A program made the translations under genes and the position numbers. From the NCBI GenBank assembly GCA_033239125.1, contig BSWB01000004.1, positions 81,806,501 to 81,870,500 on the forward strand: a stretch of DNA of 64,000 bases. Reading direction: 5' to 3'. Positions 11,899 through 24,851 of this stretch are shown in pieces; within the stretch, counting starts at the first letter, position 1, and every line of letters starts with the position of its first letter. The notes beneath the pieces are model-generated. The model was not told the origin of the DNA and did not search any database. It was given only the letters and a program-made list of their open reading frames with translations. This stretch comes from Fagopyrum homotropicum. Lineage: Eukaryota > Streptophyta > Magnoliopsida > Caryophyllales > Polygonaceae.

Positions 11899-14800
11899 GG
11901 CCCAAGTGTATGATAACGGGCAGTGACATCATCTGCCTAGCTCTTGCGAGAGTCTAGGAGGTTCTTGGCGACTAGCCCGTGCTGGTTAGACGGCTGGACG
12001 TGTCCGTACCGTTCCATGCCGGTAAGTAGGGACCGAGGCGGGACCACGGTGGTCTCGTGTCACAAAACTAAGTTGAATTAGAACGGAATATGACTTAATA
12101 ATAAAAAGATAATAAACCGGAATTGTGTGCTTTGAGAATGTTGTGTGTTTATGATGATTTACTTGTGTTTGTGTCTTTCCCATTGATTCTAATGCTTCGA
12201 ATATGAGCTAACGGTTTTATACCGACTGTTGTAGATTGCCTTGCAGGTTAGGATTGCGGCCGAGAGATCCGGAAGAGTGGGCAGCCGGGGTTCCGTACAT
12301 TTTAGGATTGGGTTTTGGGTGGAGTCGAGTTTGAGTATTGTATTAATTGTATGTTGTATGGCGTTTAGTCTTTGAGGTTGTATTTTCGGCTGAAGTCCTT
12401 TGTTGTATTCTTTCGGATTTTTCTTTTCATTGCATAAAAATGTATTTCGGTTTTGGCCTTTATTTGTGCCTTGTTGCAAGATCCGGTGAAATTGTTGTCA
12501 AGCTAAGGGTCGGGACCCATTGTGAGGTCCTAACCCGTAGCATCCCGAGTCCCGCGGATTCGGGGTGTTACAATTAAAGTAGAAAAGTAAATTTTATTGG
12601 ATCTAAATTTATTTATATTATTTTCTATTGAAGCCTTTTCCAAAAGTTATTGTGCCAATTTGTTTTTTTTCACAAATTACAATTTTCATTATCATCATTA
12701 TTTATATTAATGTGAAACTTATATTAAGTCTTTACCACATATATTATCCTTAATAGGGCGATAATAATTGAAAATAAAAAACTCGTTATAGACCTATATT
12801 ATTTAATATGCATAGTAAATCATAATATATAAAAATAAATTTTAGAATTATAGTGAAATCTTATTTGAATCAAAATTTATTATATATATGTTTAACTCTT
12901 TTTAGATTATAATAATGTTTTTGCAACCTTATGATAAAAAGATTATTATGAACATTTACCACATATCTTAGCTTTAATAGGGTGATAAGAATTGAAATTA
13001 AAAAAGCTCGTTATAGACCTATATTATTTAATAATGTTTTTACAATCTTATGATAAAATTTATTATATGTATGTTTTTACAATTATCATTATCATCATTA
13101 TTTGTTCATTTAAATGAGACCAACTTCTAATAACAAGATTATTATTGAGACCAACTTATAAAAATATATATCTTACAAAGAGATCAACTTATGATAAAAG
13201 ATTATTATGGACATTTGTTCATTTAAATGAGACCAAATTATAATAAAAGATTATTATTGAGATTATCTTATAAAAAATATATATCGTACAATGAGACCAA
13301 ATTATAATAAAAGATCTTTATGAACATTAGTTCTTTTAAATGAGATCAGTTTCTACTAAAAGATTATTGTTGAGATCAACTTATAAAAACATATACCTTA
13401 CAATGAGATCAACTTATAATAGAAAGATTATTATGAATATTTATTCATTTAAATGAGATCAACTAATAAAATATTATTATTGAGAGCAACTTATAAAAAT
13501 ATATATATTACAATGAGATCAATTTATTATAAAATATTATTATGGACATTTGTTCATATAAATGAGATCAAAATCTAAAAAAAGATTATTATTGAGACCA
13601 TCTTATAAAACTTATGCCTTACAATGAGATCAGTTTATAATTAAAAAAAATTTGTGAATATTTGTTCATTTAAATGAGACTAACTTATAATAATAGATTA
13701 TTATTAAAATCAACTTATAATCATATTTATATAAATCTATATCTGAAAATGTGACTAAATTATAAATAAAGATTATTATGAACATTTGTTCATTTAAATG
13801 AGATCAATTTTCAATAAAATATTATTATTAAGACCAACTTATAATCACATTTATAAGAATCAACATCTTAAAATAAGTCCGACCTATAATAAAGATTATT
13901 ATGAACAATTGTTCATTTAAATGAGACAAAATTTTAATAAAATATTATTATTGAGACCAACTTATAATCGTATTTATAAAAAGATATATCGTACAGTGAG
14001 ATCAATTTATAATACAAAAATATTATGAGTATTTATTCCGAAAGGTGTGAATATATGAGTATGTACAAAACTGCATATATTATATATGCACACATGTATA
14101 ATTAAATTAAATAAGATCAATGTGACTATGTGAGTACGCATAAAGTTATAAATATATTATCAATTCATTACTTTGATTAACTAAAATAGTTTACCATGTA
14201 TATTGTAATACATGTCAAATACAAATATTAATACAAAATTACATAGTGATATAAAGTAACTAAGTATGTACATTATTAATTCATTACCTTGCCTAATTCA
14301 AATACTTTCCCATTCAATATATATTTTAAATATAAATATTAATACAAAATTGTAATATACAATCTTGATTTATCCTTCCTAAAACAAATACATTCAAAAT
14401 TATAGTAAAAAAATTTTAATAGCCGGATATCCGGGAACATATAGTGATTCAGGACTATCCGGATATCCGGTGACCCTAGACGATCCGATGATCCGCGGAT
14501 ATCCGGTGATCCGTGAGTATCCGGATATCCGTTTTTATTCGGGTATCCGCGGATATCCGGATGCCTAAAACTCCAATCCGTATCCGATCCGATGATCCGG
14601 GAAAATCTCCCGGATCGGATCGGATTCGAACCGGATCAAAACGGGTAATAAAATATCGTGTTTTTCCGAATTGGGTCGACGGAATTTTCGGACCGGACCG
14701 GCGGATCGTATTGGTTTTGCGCACCTCTCCCCACGGTGATGAATGTAACACCCCGAATCCGCGGGACTCGGAGCACTACGGGTTGGAACCTCACCATGGG

Positions 14801-17634
14801 TCCCGACCCTTAGCCTGACAACAATTTCACCGGATCTTTCAACAAGACACAAACAAAGACCAAAACAAAATACATTTTATGCAATGCAATGAAACCCGAA
14901 ACCATACAAACAAAAGACTTCAGCCCAAAGATCAAATGCCATACACGCGGCATACAATATATAATGAATACAAAACTCAAACACGACTCCAACCAAAACC
15001 CAATCCTAAAATGTACGGAACCCCGGCTCCCCACTCTTCTGGATCTCTCGGCCGCATTCCTAACGTGCAAGGCAATCTACAACAATCGGTATAAAACCGT
15101 TAGCTAATATTCGAGGCATTAGAATCGAGGTGAAAGGCACAAACACAAGTCAATCATCATAAACAGCCAATACACTCCAAAGCACACAAGTCCGGTTTAT
15201 TATCTTATTATTATTATTAAGTCATATCCCGTTCTAATTCAACTTAGGTTATGACACGAGAGTCACCAAAACTCGCCTCGGTCCCTACTTACCGGCATGG
15301 AATGGTACCGATGCATCTGACCGTCTACCAGCACGGGATAGTCGACGAGAACCTCCTAGCTCTCGCGGGAGCCAGGCAAGTTGTCACCGCCCGTTATCAT
15401 ACACTTGGGCCAAAATAATATAAAGGTCGGTAATTCTAATTCCGGTTTAGTTGTTATAAACAATAAACAATAAACACACACCACCAAACGCACATCAATG
15501 CTAATACAAGGAATACGAGCTAAGTAAGTCCGGAGACTTACCTTATCGTTACACTCAACTCACAACACTTTCACTTCCCTTGGGAAGGAGTCCACAACCT
15601 GCTCATAAGAAGATAACTATATCAACAACTCCCTCAACTCCAAAAGGCTAAGACTTCTACACAAATGATCTACGCGAGATCATTTGACTCTCATTCTAGG
15701 ACCGCATCCTAGAATCTCTCATGCTCACATCTCACTCAACACAAGCTAGAAGTCCTTAGACTTCTTGACCCTATGATCTCGCATGATCATAACCCAAAGC
15801 ACATACTAGGATGACAACTCCTTATCCAAACAAACTCAACGGTAACAATGTCATGATAGGATACGCATATCCTAGCCAAAAAACTTAAAAACCATATACT
15901 CCAATTCTCAAACCTCACAAGCCCCACAAGATAACATCAACACCTCAAGTCTTACAATATTTCACAATCCACAAAACTCACCTAAGGTCCATAACCACTA
16001 CTTGGTATTCACTCTAAGTTATAATAGATCCAGCCTAGCATGATACTAATACTAAACATAACTAGATCGAGGGAAAGGATACTCACACGACGTCAAAAGA
16101 CGGAAATCGATCAACGGATGTCGACTTGGACTTGTTAGGTCTTTATCGGGACGCTTCTGAACCTAACACCAAAACTATACAAATTTAGCTTATACGCTAA
16201 ATTTGAACGGAATAATTAACATATATAAAACTAAGGAAAACCCCACTTTTAAAACCCAAGTTAAAACCGTAAATATATATTCCGGGCAAATAGTATAACA
16301 TCATAAACCCAAGTTAAAACTCGTTTTCAAAGCCAACGTTAAAATCCCGTGATTTAATCTTTGAGTCATAACCCGGAATTAATTTAACATGAGCATAACA
16401 TATATGGTATATATAAATAAGAATATAACTCAAGTGAAACCCAAATTTAAAATCGTAAAAACATTTTTCCGCGTAATATATACAATTCTAGAAACTTGGG
16501 ACATTTTCTGTAAATAAAACATTGGACCAAAATCTGGAATTAATCATGCAGGGGCATATCACTAAATTTCAGAAGAGTGGGTCAAATCTGCAATTACACC
16601 AATGTTTAGGGGCCCGATTTAATTAGGGCAAAAGAGGTTTCTTCAACCTCAGAAACGCAACAGGGGAAGGAGATGCAATGCGGCGGCAGGGAGGAGCAGG
16701 CACCGGCGGCTTTGCGGGCGGAGGAAGGCGGATCCGAGGCTCCAGCGTTGGGAATCAAGGGCGGCGCAAGCGAGGGTGGCTACAGTGTGGGTGTGTCTTC
16801 TCGGTGGAGTCGGCAAGGCGAAGGCGGCAAGGGCGCCTTCTCCGGCAGGTGTAGAGGCGGAGAACCCCAGTGACGACATCGAAAAAGAAAGATTGAAGGA
16901 GAGCGGAGAAACGGGGCTGGAGATTTTCCTTCACGGTGGCAACGCTCCGGCGGCACTAGGGCAGCGATGGATTTTGCTCGACGATGATACAAGAGACAGG
17001 CGGCGAGCTCCTTCACAGAGGTGGAAGGCTTCTTCAACGGGCCCGAGAGAGAGTTGTAGATGAGGGTCTATTGCTTGTGTAAAAGGGGAAGCAAAAGAGA
17101 GAACTTGGTTTGTAGGGCTGTGTGAAAGAGACGAGAAGGTGATGGGGAGATGGTGAGAGCTGGGGATGTCAAGTAGAGAAGGGGGAGATAGATGGGAAGG
17201 TGTGGGCAAGACTGAGGGATGAGGACATCGAAGATGTTCCTAGAAAGATAGGGGATTGCGTGAGGGAGTGAAACGGTTCAGTGAAGAAGATAGGAGGAGG
17301 AAATTGCCAGGGAGTCTGTGTAGGAGAGGATAGGCGCAGAGCTGGCTGCATAGGCGAGGGGTCATACGGTAATGAAAGGTCGGGGAGAGAGATGGGCTCA
17401 TCACAGCCACATGAGAGGGAAAGAAAAAATAAATAAATAAAATAAAAGAAGAGGAAAAATAAAAAAAATAAAAAGAAGAAGAAATAAATAAAGAAAGGGG
17501 TATAAAGTGAATTCGATCCAAACGCGTTCGGAACGGGATTTCCGAACCGTAAAAACTTCCGACATCTTCGGAAATAATTAAACGGATATACGCGAACGTA
17601 TCCAAAATATAAATATAATCGAAAAATATATTTT
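11899..17634. repeat. Tandem unit C
   Basis: Third copy of the unit: + LTR fragment 11899-12572, AT-rich spacer 12573-14743, - LTR from 14744. Here the LTR is complete: instead of the junction it continues through 17635-17745 to its TGTAACG terminus (on the - strand), followed by a polypurine tract and internal sequence. Unit C is therefore the copy still attached to its parental retrotransposon. Confidence 0.92.
12573..14743. repeat. AT-rich spacer, unit C
   Basis: Third copy of the spacer, minisatellite at about 13092-13938 and CCGGATATCC part from about 14421. It has one C fewer in the CTCCCCCAC run than A and B. Its last five bases, 14739-14743, are the left copy of the ATGAA target-site duplication of the adjacent retrotransposon. 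Confidence 0.75.
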
Positions 17635-17745
17635 TCATCGTAGAATACCTTTTTAAAAACAAATTAAATTACTTAAGCTAGTAAAATATCGATAAAAGTA
17701 GGAGAAATAAATATCGAAAACGCGCCTAAAAATTGGGACGTTACA
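14744..17745 (-). repeat. 3' LTR of the - strand chromovirus
   Basis: 3002 bp LTR, TG...CA type. On the - strand it begins TGTAACGTCCCAATTTTTAG at 17745 and ends GGGGTGTTACA at 14744. Most of it, 14744-17634, also forms the end of tandem unit C. Confidence 0.92.
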
Positions 17746-17765
17746 TTAGATCCCCTAAAAATAAG
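17746..17765 (-). other. Polypurine tract
   Basis: Read on the - strand, TTTTTAGGGGATCTAA directly precedes the TGTAACG start of the 3' LTR. It lies downstream of a GTTTCGGGACGAAACTT-like block that commonly precedes this site in plant gypsy elements. It would prime plus-strand DNA synthesis. Confidence 0.75.
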
Positions 17766-18109
17766 TTTCGTCCCGAAACTTGCTATGCGTCGAACTTCTC
17801 GGTCCCTAAGGCCGAGGTATGAACTCTCAAATTAAGAAGGCTTAAACCTTCTAATCTATACACACAATCTACTCATAATACCACCGTAAGATATATCAGG
17901 TCATATAATACATTCCCGCACAAGGCACAAACTACACACAACATCACACATGCATATAACTCAACCAAGGAAAATAAACTAGGTTTAACCCGTCGATTCG
18001 ATCGATGCTACTAATTCAGCGTAAAACTCAACCAAATATACTATCCTCCATCTTCCAATTAGCCTCATCTGGTCCTCGTCTGCCACTAGATCCTCATGAC
18101 TGACAACAT

Positions 18110-18250
18110 GCCTCTACTCATATATGTACTCTATCGATTGATATACATGAAACACCGGGTGAACACCCTCTATTCTTGGTGGTAACGCCCACTTGTAAGT
18201 CACTTCTCCAACTTGCACTAAGATCTCAAAAGGTCCGATTTATCGGAACT
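18110..18250 (-). pseudogene. Integrase C-terminal (GPF-type) module remnant
   Basis: Translating the - strand gives IGPFEILVQVGEV followed by YKWALPPRIEGVHPVFHVY in one frame. This is the module after the integrase core in plant chromoviruses, where IGPFEIL and LALPP..GVH.VFHVS are typical. It is the same region as the + strand remnant at 48755-48943. Stop codons lie on both sides, so this is a fragment. No chromodomain could be read after it. Confidence 0.8.
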
Positions 18251-18804
18251 GAACTTCATTCTCGGGTCTTTCTCACTGCAGCATTTCCATTATGTTTCTC
18301 TTTGATTGTCTCTAACAAAGAAAGTCGAACTTCTAATTACAAAATTGGCTTTGGCTCTAGCCAAACCAAACTTAGATGTTACATTTCCTCAATTCTTGTT
18401 GTATATTCCAAGAAATGAAGGAAGCAATTTACTCCATACTACTATTAACCAAACATGTATGCTATTACTTTTATATCGATCCGCAATACTCGATCAAGAC
18501 TTTGTCTTGAAGAATCACTTGTACACTTCCAACTCATAATACCTCAAGGTAAACCGAAATAGTTGCGCCAATAAATCCCCTCTTAATTCTTAGCAACTCT
18601 ATTATCAAATTTCGTCCCACTCAAACTTCTTTGTCTTCCGAAACATCTTATCCGGTAATGACCGGCACATCTAAGAAAACTTGTAACTTTTTTCACATCC
18701 TTTGGGGGGTTGCCATCCCAAAACAACTTGTCTTACAACTTCTCTCTTCTTCGAGATTAGACCTAAATATCTTATCTAGGCATTAGTAAGCCCATATGGA
18801 ATCA

Positions 18805-19164
18805 CTATAACTCGTAGTTACCATGGTTTATCCGAAATGTCGTATTTGCAATATATCCGTCTTGAATTCTCAATTGGTGACAATCAGACCTTGAATAAAT
18901 TTTAGAAGAGACTGCCGACCCTTGCAACCGGTCGCGTAGATCATCTATCTGTAGTGAGGGATACTTGTTATTCATTGTTATCTTGTTCAGCTCACGGTAA
19001 TCGATGTACACACGGAGATAACCGTCTCTCTTTTCGCAAACTAGTGATCTCCATAACAACTTCAAATCAAGAGTTCTAGATAACATTTGAAGTTCTTCGT
19101 AGCGTTTTACTAATTCTAATAACCTCCTTTCAATAAGTTCTTGCAATTGCTCCTTTGCTTCCAC
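18805..19164 (-). pseudogene. Chromovirus reverse transcriptase remnant
   Basis: A 119-codon open stretch on the - strand contains YIDYRELNKITMNNKYP, IDDLRDRLQG and HQLRIQDGYI. These match the fingers/palm part of Ty3/gypsy reverse transcriptase, where IDYRELNK..KNKYPLPRIDDL..LQG is typical of chromoviruses. The catalytic YxDD region lies further downstream in the family and is not present in frame. Substitutions in conserved positions (PSLQIDD, SVCEKRD-like context) show decay. It originally formed part of a gag-pol polyprotein. Confidence 0.88.
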
Positions 19165-21850
19165 AACTCGTGTCTCTTCACAAGTGTCATCCCATGCGGC
19201 GCCTTAGATATCGGAATTGAGTCAAGCTTGGCCTTAGTGGAAAAATCCACGTTCCGATGTATTGGAATCCGTGATATCTCGGTTTTTGTCTTTCCTTATT
19301 TCGTCTCATAACATAAGACCGACACAACTTTGTCTTAACACTTGACAGGTAGTCATGGTATTAATGATCTCCCCCGGTCTGTTGGGGTGACGACTTTCAA
19401 ACACGTGTGTTGCTCCATCTTTAGCCACCATGTTGACCGTCCTCTTTCAAATATTTGTCTTTTCTTGAATTGAAAAGATTTGCTTGCGTCTTCTGACTCT
19501 TGTGTTCTTATATAAGTATTCTTTTAACTTTATCTCATTTTCCTTCTTAAATGGTATGATTGTAAAAATCTTTCTAAGATTTCTCACTTATGTGCAACCA
19601 TAAGGGTCCAATCGGTAGGACTTAACCGTGTTTCAAAACAATTGACCTTATCTTCTTCACTTTCCGCGACATCCCAACATATGGGAGGAGTTGTTCGTAT
19701 TCTACATAAGCTTGCATCATTCCTTCAAGTAGGTAAGCACTTACTTCATTTCCTTATGTAACGTCAATCCGACCGTAGAGGTCCTAACCTTAATCTTTCA
19801 TATACTTCTCGTACATCTCATGTTGACATCAAACTTCAAAACTTCAGCCTTCTCTTACTCTTGTTGGTCACCTTATACATTTCTTGGTATTCTATGAACA
19901 ACTTCACAAACGTACCAGTATGCCCTGTGGAGAACGCTAGGCAAAATTTATCCGACCACCATCACTGAAAGATCCACTCATTACTTCACCAAGGACTAAC
20001 ATCCTAAACTCTAAGCTTGTAGTGTTGCCCTAATCTAGGTCGCCCCTTTCACGTCATAGCCACCTGGACTCTTCCTTGTGAGTTTGAAACATCTGACTCG
20101 ACTTTTGTTTGCGAAAACATACCATCCATTTCATTAGAAAGAACAAACTATGCATCCTCTTTATACATTCCTCTTTACGTGCATCAGCAATAAAACACTC
20201 ACCTTCCTCTTTGTCTTTCTAGTTCTCTTTACCCTCATCCGTGTCATTCCCCCATATGACAATCCCATGACCTAAGAAGGTCGCATAGGGTCATTACAAC
20301 CCTTCCCTAGGAGGTCTGTTACAGTTACTTGCTTGAACTCACTCAATACTACTTGATTAGGACATTTGCACTTCAATTGATATACCTCCTTACTACTGAC
20401 ATTGAACCACCAGAAATATTTCAAGTTTGTTTACCCTTCTTCATGATCCCACATTCTGGATTACTCTCCCCACCTACAGTCACCAATATACAATCCGCAC
20501 CTGCGCATTCTCGGTTTTCACCGATTAACTCATTGATGACTTCTCCAAGATCAACGACTTGCCCTCCTACCATATGTCCATACTACCATACGCATGAAGG
20601 TTACCCTCCTCGGGGTACTTTACCTTAAACTCCGTTAGTTCTTTCTTCATTCTATGCTTCCTCATCTTTATAAGGTAACTATATCTTATTTGCCTTGTTA
20701 TTTCATATCTCTCTTTCATAGGCTTAACCATTCTTCCTTGATGTCTTTCAAGTGCACCTTCCCAAATATTATAGCCCTAGCTAGCATCCACTTGCGTTCC
20801 TCTTGGTTGGTATCTTAAGTCTCTCGATCAAAGTCCTCGTTTCATCTTTCATCTTCTTGGGATCATCATTTATACACACTTCGTCCTTCTTGGTGTTTAC
20901 TAGTCTTATCATCATAATGGAAATCGGTCAATTTTACGTGAATCCCCACTATGCCCTTCTTCTCATAATTCTAGTAATGTTGAAACTTTACTTTTTTGGT
21001 ACCTTGCAAGCTTAACTTACGGTATCTTAAATCTTTAGCCATTGGTTCGATCACTCTTCTCATCTTGAAGAAATACTTCCTTTAACCTTGCTAGAATGTA
21101 TCCATCTCCTTCTCGATTCGCATCTTAGTTGTCCACGCATCTTCTTGAAGAACTTAAGTTCGCTATCTCCATTGGCCTTGTCGTTGTTCGATCATGGATT
21201 CTTTAGAACCGCTTCTACACTTTAATGTAGCACCCTTTTCTTGTATTGCTTCCATCTTGATTTATCTTAAGTTGTCTCGAATTTTCCTCCCACTTGTCTG
21301 TCCTTCGTTTATGTCATCACTAATCCTCCTCTTCAACCTTCTCTTAAAGGAGTACGGGAACTCCAAGGTGTTCGTTAGCACGAAATGCCCAACTCGATAC
21401 TTGAGCGTACTCCACCAAAATGTACGCTATCCCACGCCAACGACGTCGTCTTAAAGGTGATGATATCATACTATCATCTTTTCTATTAGGTCTCGTACTA
21501 TCTACTACTATATATAATAAGAATCCGCATGAACGACTATATAACTCCTATGTCCATATCGCTACTAATATGCCAAATCTAGAAAATACATTACAATAAT
21601 ACAAGGTTCAAAAGCTAATCAGCTCCTACCATACCACATATATAAGCATTTATCTATATAAGGCCATGCCACTACTATACATAACAAGTCAAATAAACTA
21701 AGCTGTCGAGATCTGCGGAAGGAGTGGTGGTCCGTACATTCTACCCCGACGCATGCATGTAATTTTTAAAATGAAAAGTCAGAACCCGTGCGGGTTTTGT
21801 TTATTCCTCATTCGGCCTTTAGAAGATTGCGAGTGCCATTGTTGTCAACC
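19165..21850 (-). pseudogene. Decayed gag/leader region of the - strand chromovirus
   Basis: No frame survives. The region nevertheless aligns in short patches with the interior of the + strand chromovirus. The leader after the PBS (about 21700-21850) matches 32560-32720. A patch reading GAGTTTAAGGTA..GTACCCCGAGG on the - strand near 20605-20640 matches 33910-33940. This identifies both elements as one family and this stretch as leader, gag and protease remains. Confidence 0.65.
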
Positions 21851-21852
21851 TA

Positions 21853-21866
21853 GGGCTCTGACACCA
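21853..21866 (-). other. Primer binding site, tRNA-iMet type
   Basis: On the - strand TGGTGTCAGAGCCC lies 4 bp after the 5' LTR end. It differs at one of the first 12 positions from TGGTATCAGAGC, the sequence complementary to the 3' end of plant initiator tRNA-Met used by many Ty3/gypsy and copia elements. Confidence 0.85.
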
Positions 21867-21870
21867 CTTT

Positions 21871-24846
21871 GGTAACACCCCGAATCCGCGGGACTCGGAG
21901 CGCTATGGGTTGGGACCTCACAACGGGTCCCGACCCTTAGCCTGACAACAATTTCACCGGATCTTTCAACAAGACACAAATAAAGACCAAAACGAAATAC
22001 ATTTTATGCAATGCAATGAAACCCGAAACCATACAAACAAAAGACTTCAGCCTAAAGACCAAATGCCATACACGCGGCATACAATATATAATGAATATAA
22101 AACTCAAACACGACTCCAACCAAAACCCAATCCTAAAATGTACGGAACCCCGGCTGCCCACTCTTCCGGATCTCTCGGCCGTATTCCTAACGTGCAAGGC
22201 AATCTACAACAATCGGTATAAAACCGTTAGCTAATACTCGAGGCATTAGAATCGAGGTGAATGACACAAACACAAGTCAATCATCATAAACACCCAATAC
22301 ACTCCAAAGCACACAAGTCCGGTTTATAATCTTATTATTATTATTAAGTCATATCCCGTTCTAATTCAACTTAAGTTGTGACACGACAGTCACCGAAACT
22401 CGCCTCGGTCCCCACTTACCGGCATAGAATGATACTGATGCATCTGACCGTCTACCAGCACGGGATAGTCGCCGAGAACCTCCTAGCTCTCGCGGGAGCC
22501 ATGCAAGTTGTCACCGCCCGTTATCATACACTTGGGCCAAAACAATATAAAGGTCGGTAATCCTAATTCCGGTTTAGTTGTTATAAATAATAAACAATAA
22601 ACACACACCACCAAACACACATCAATGCTAATACAAGGAATACGAGCTAAGTAAGTCCGGAGACTTACCTTATCGCCACACTCAACTCACAACACTTTCA
22701 CTTCCCATGGGAAGGAGTCCACAACCTGCTCACAAGAAGATAACTATATCAACAACTCGCTCAATTCCAAAAATCTAAGACTTCTACTCAAATGATCTAC
22801 GCGAGATCATTTGACTCTCATTCTAGGACTGCATCCTAGAATCTCTCATGCTCACATCTCACTCAACACAAGCTAGGTTGTGGGCTCGCATGATCATAAC
22901 CCATAGCACATACTAGGATGACAACTCCTTATCCAAACAAACTCAACGGTAACAATGTCAGGATACGCATATCCTAGCCCAAAAACTCGAAAACCATATA
23001 CTCCAATTCTCAAACCTCACAAGCCCCACAAGATAACATCAACACCTCAAGTCTTACAATATTTCACAATCCACAAAACTCAACTAAGGTCTATAACCAC
23101 TATTTGGTATTCACTCTAAGTTATAATAGATACAACCTAGCATGATACTAATACTAAACATAACTAGATCGAGGGAAAGGATACTCACACGACGTCAAAA
23201 GACGGAAATCGATCAACGGATGTCGACTTGGACTTGTTAGGTCTTTATCGGGACGCTTCTGAACCTAATACCAAAACTATACAAATTTAGCTTATACGCT
23301 AAATTTGAACGGAATAATTAACATATATAAAAATAAGGATAACCCCACTTTTAAAACCCAAGTTAAAACCGTAAATATATATTCCGGGCAAATAGTATAA
23401 CATCATAAACCCAAGTTAAAACTCGTTTTCAAAACCAACGCTAAAATCCCGTGATTTAATCTTTGAGTCATAACCCGGAATTAATCCAACATGAGCATAA
23501 CATATATGGTATATATAAATAAGAATATAATTCAAGTGAAACCCAAATTTAAAATCGTAAAAACATTTTTCCGGGTAATATATACAATTCTAGAAACTTG
23601 AGACATTTTCTGTAAATAAAACCTTGGGCCAAAATCTGGAATTAATCATGCAGGGGCATATCACTAAATTTTAGAAGAGTGGGTCAAATCTGCAATTACA
23701 CCAAAGTTTAGGGGGCCCGATTTAATTAGGGCAAAAGAGGTTTCTTCAACCTCAGAAACGCAACAGGGGAAGGAGATGCAATGCGGCGGCAGGGAGGAGC
23801 AGGCACCAGCGGCTGTGCGGGCGGAGGAAGGCAGATCCGAGGCTCCAGCGTTGGGAATCAGAGGCGGCGCAAGCGAGGGCGGCTACAGTGTGGGTTTGTC
23901 TTCTCGGTGGAGTCGGCAAGGCGAAGGCGGCAAGGGCGCCTTCTCCGGCAGGTGCAGAGGCGGAGACCCCCACTCACGACATCGAAAAAGAAAGAGTGAA
24001 GGAGAGCAGAGAAACGGGGCTGGAGATTTTCCTTCACGGTGGCAACGCTCCGGCGGCACTAGGGCAGCGATGGATTTTGCTCAACGATGATACAAGAGAC
24101 AGGCGGCGAGCTCCTTCACAGAGGTGGAAGGCTTCTCCAACGGGCCCGAGAGAGAGTTGTAGATGAGGGTATATTGCTTGCGTTTTACAGGGGAAGCAAA
24201 AGAGAGAACTTGGTTTGCAAGGATGTGTGAAAGAGACGAGAAGGAGATGGAGAGATGGTGAGAGCTGGGGGTGTCAAGTAGAGAAGGGGGAGATGGATGA
24301 GAAGGTGTGGACAAGACTGAGGGATGAGGACATCGAAGAGGTGCCCAGAAAGGTAGGGGATTGCGTGAGGGAGTGAAACGGTTCAGTGAAGAAGATAGGA
24401 GGAGGAAATTGCCAGGGAGTCTGTGTAGGAGAGGATAGGCGCAGAGCTGGCTGCATAGGCGAGGGGTCATACGGCAATGAAAGGTCGGGGAGAGAGATGG
24501 GCTCATCGCAACCACATGAGGGAAAGAAAAAAAAAATAAATAAAATAAAAGAAGAGAAAAAATAAAAAATAAAAAGAAGAAGAAATTAATAAAGAATGGG
24601 GTATAAAGTGAATTCGATCCAAACGCGTTCGGAACGGGATTTTCAAACCATAAAAACTTCAGACATCTTCGGAAATAATTAAACGGATAAACGCGAACGT
24701 TTCCAAAATATAAATATAATCGAAAAATATATTTTTCATCGTAGAATACGTTTTTAAAAACAAATTAAATTACTTAAGCTAGTAAAATATCGATAAAAGT
24801 AGGAGAAATAAATATCGAAAACGCGCCTAAAAATTGGGGCGTTACA
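21871..24846 (-). repeat. 5' LTR of the - strand chromovirus
   Basis: 2976 bp LTR, partner of 14744-17745. It begins TGTAACGCCCCAATTTTTAG at 24846 on the - strand. Its last base is mutated (TTACC in place of TTACA). Relative to the 3' LTR it lacks about 20-30 bp near 22875 and has many single-base differences. Confidence 0.92.
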
Positions 24847-24851
24847 ATGAA

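Larger units (their letters stand above)
421..17634. repeat. Tandem triplication of a 5.74 kb unit
   Basis: Three head-to-tail copies of 5738, 5740 and 5736 bp. Each consists of an inverted LTR fragment, an AT-rich spacer and a - strand LTR. By eye A and B differ at about 11 substitutions plus a 2 bp poly-A indel, about 0.2 percent. In A and B the - LTR stops at the same base and is joined to GGCCCAAG of the next unit. Only the third copy continues into the true LTR end at 17745. The two parental sequences share TATTTT at the join, so the duplication probably arose by end joining or template switching at 6 bp microhomology. Confidence 0.93.
14739..24851 (-). mobile_element. Chromovirus (Tekay/Del-like), internally deleted, with TSD
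   Basis: A structurally complete LTR retrotransposon on the - strand: 5' LTR 21871-24846, PBS, decayed 4.1 kb interior, polypurine tract, 3' LTR 14744-17745. It is flanked by identical 5 bp target-site duplications ATGAA at 14739-14743 and 24847-24851. Reverse transcriptase and the C-terminal GPF-type module of the integrase are recognisable in the interior. The distance between them (about 0.55 kb) is too short for RNase H plus the integrase core, so that part has been deleted. The two LTRs differ by roughly 4-5 percent in the stretch I compared, far more than the tandem units differ from one another. The element cannot move by itself. Confidence 0.93.

Noticed and set aside
421..17634. Possibility that the triplication is purely an assembly error
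   Set aside because: Not fully excluded, but the units carry unit-specific substitutions and a length difference in a poly-A tract. Simple duplication of reads would give identical copies.
18176..18539. Two + strand frames of 77-80 codons
   Set aside because: They lie opposite the - strand chromovirus remnant and have no recognisable features.
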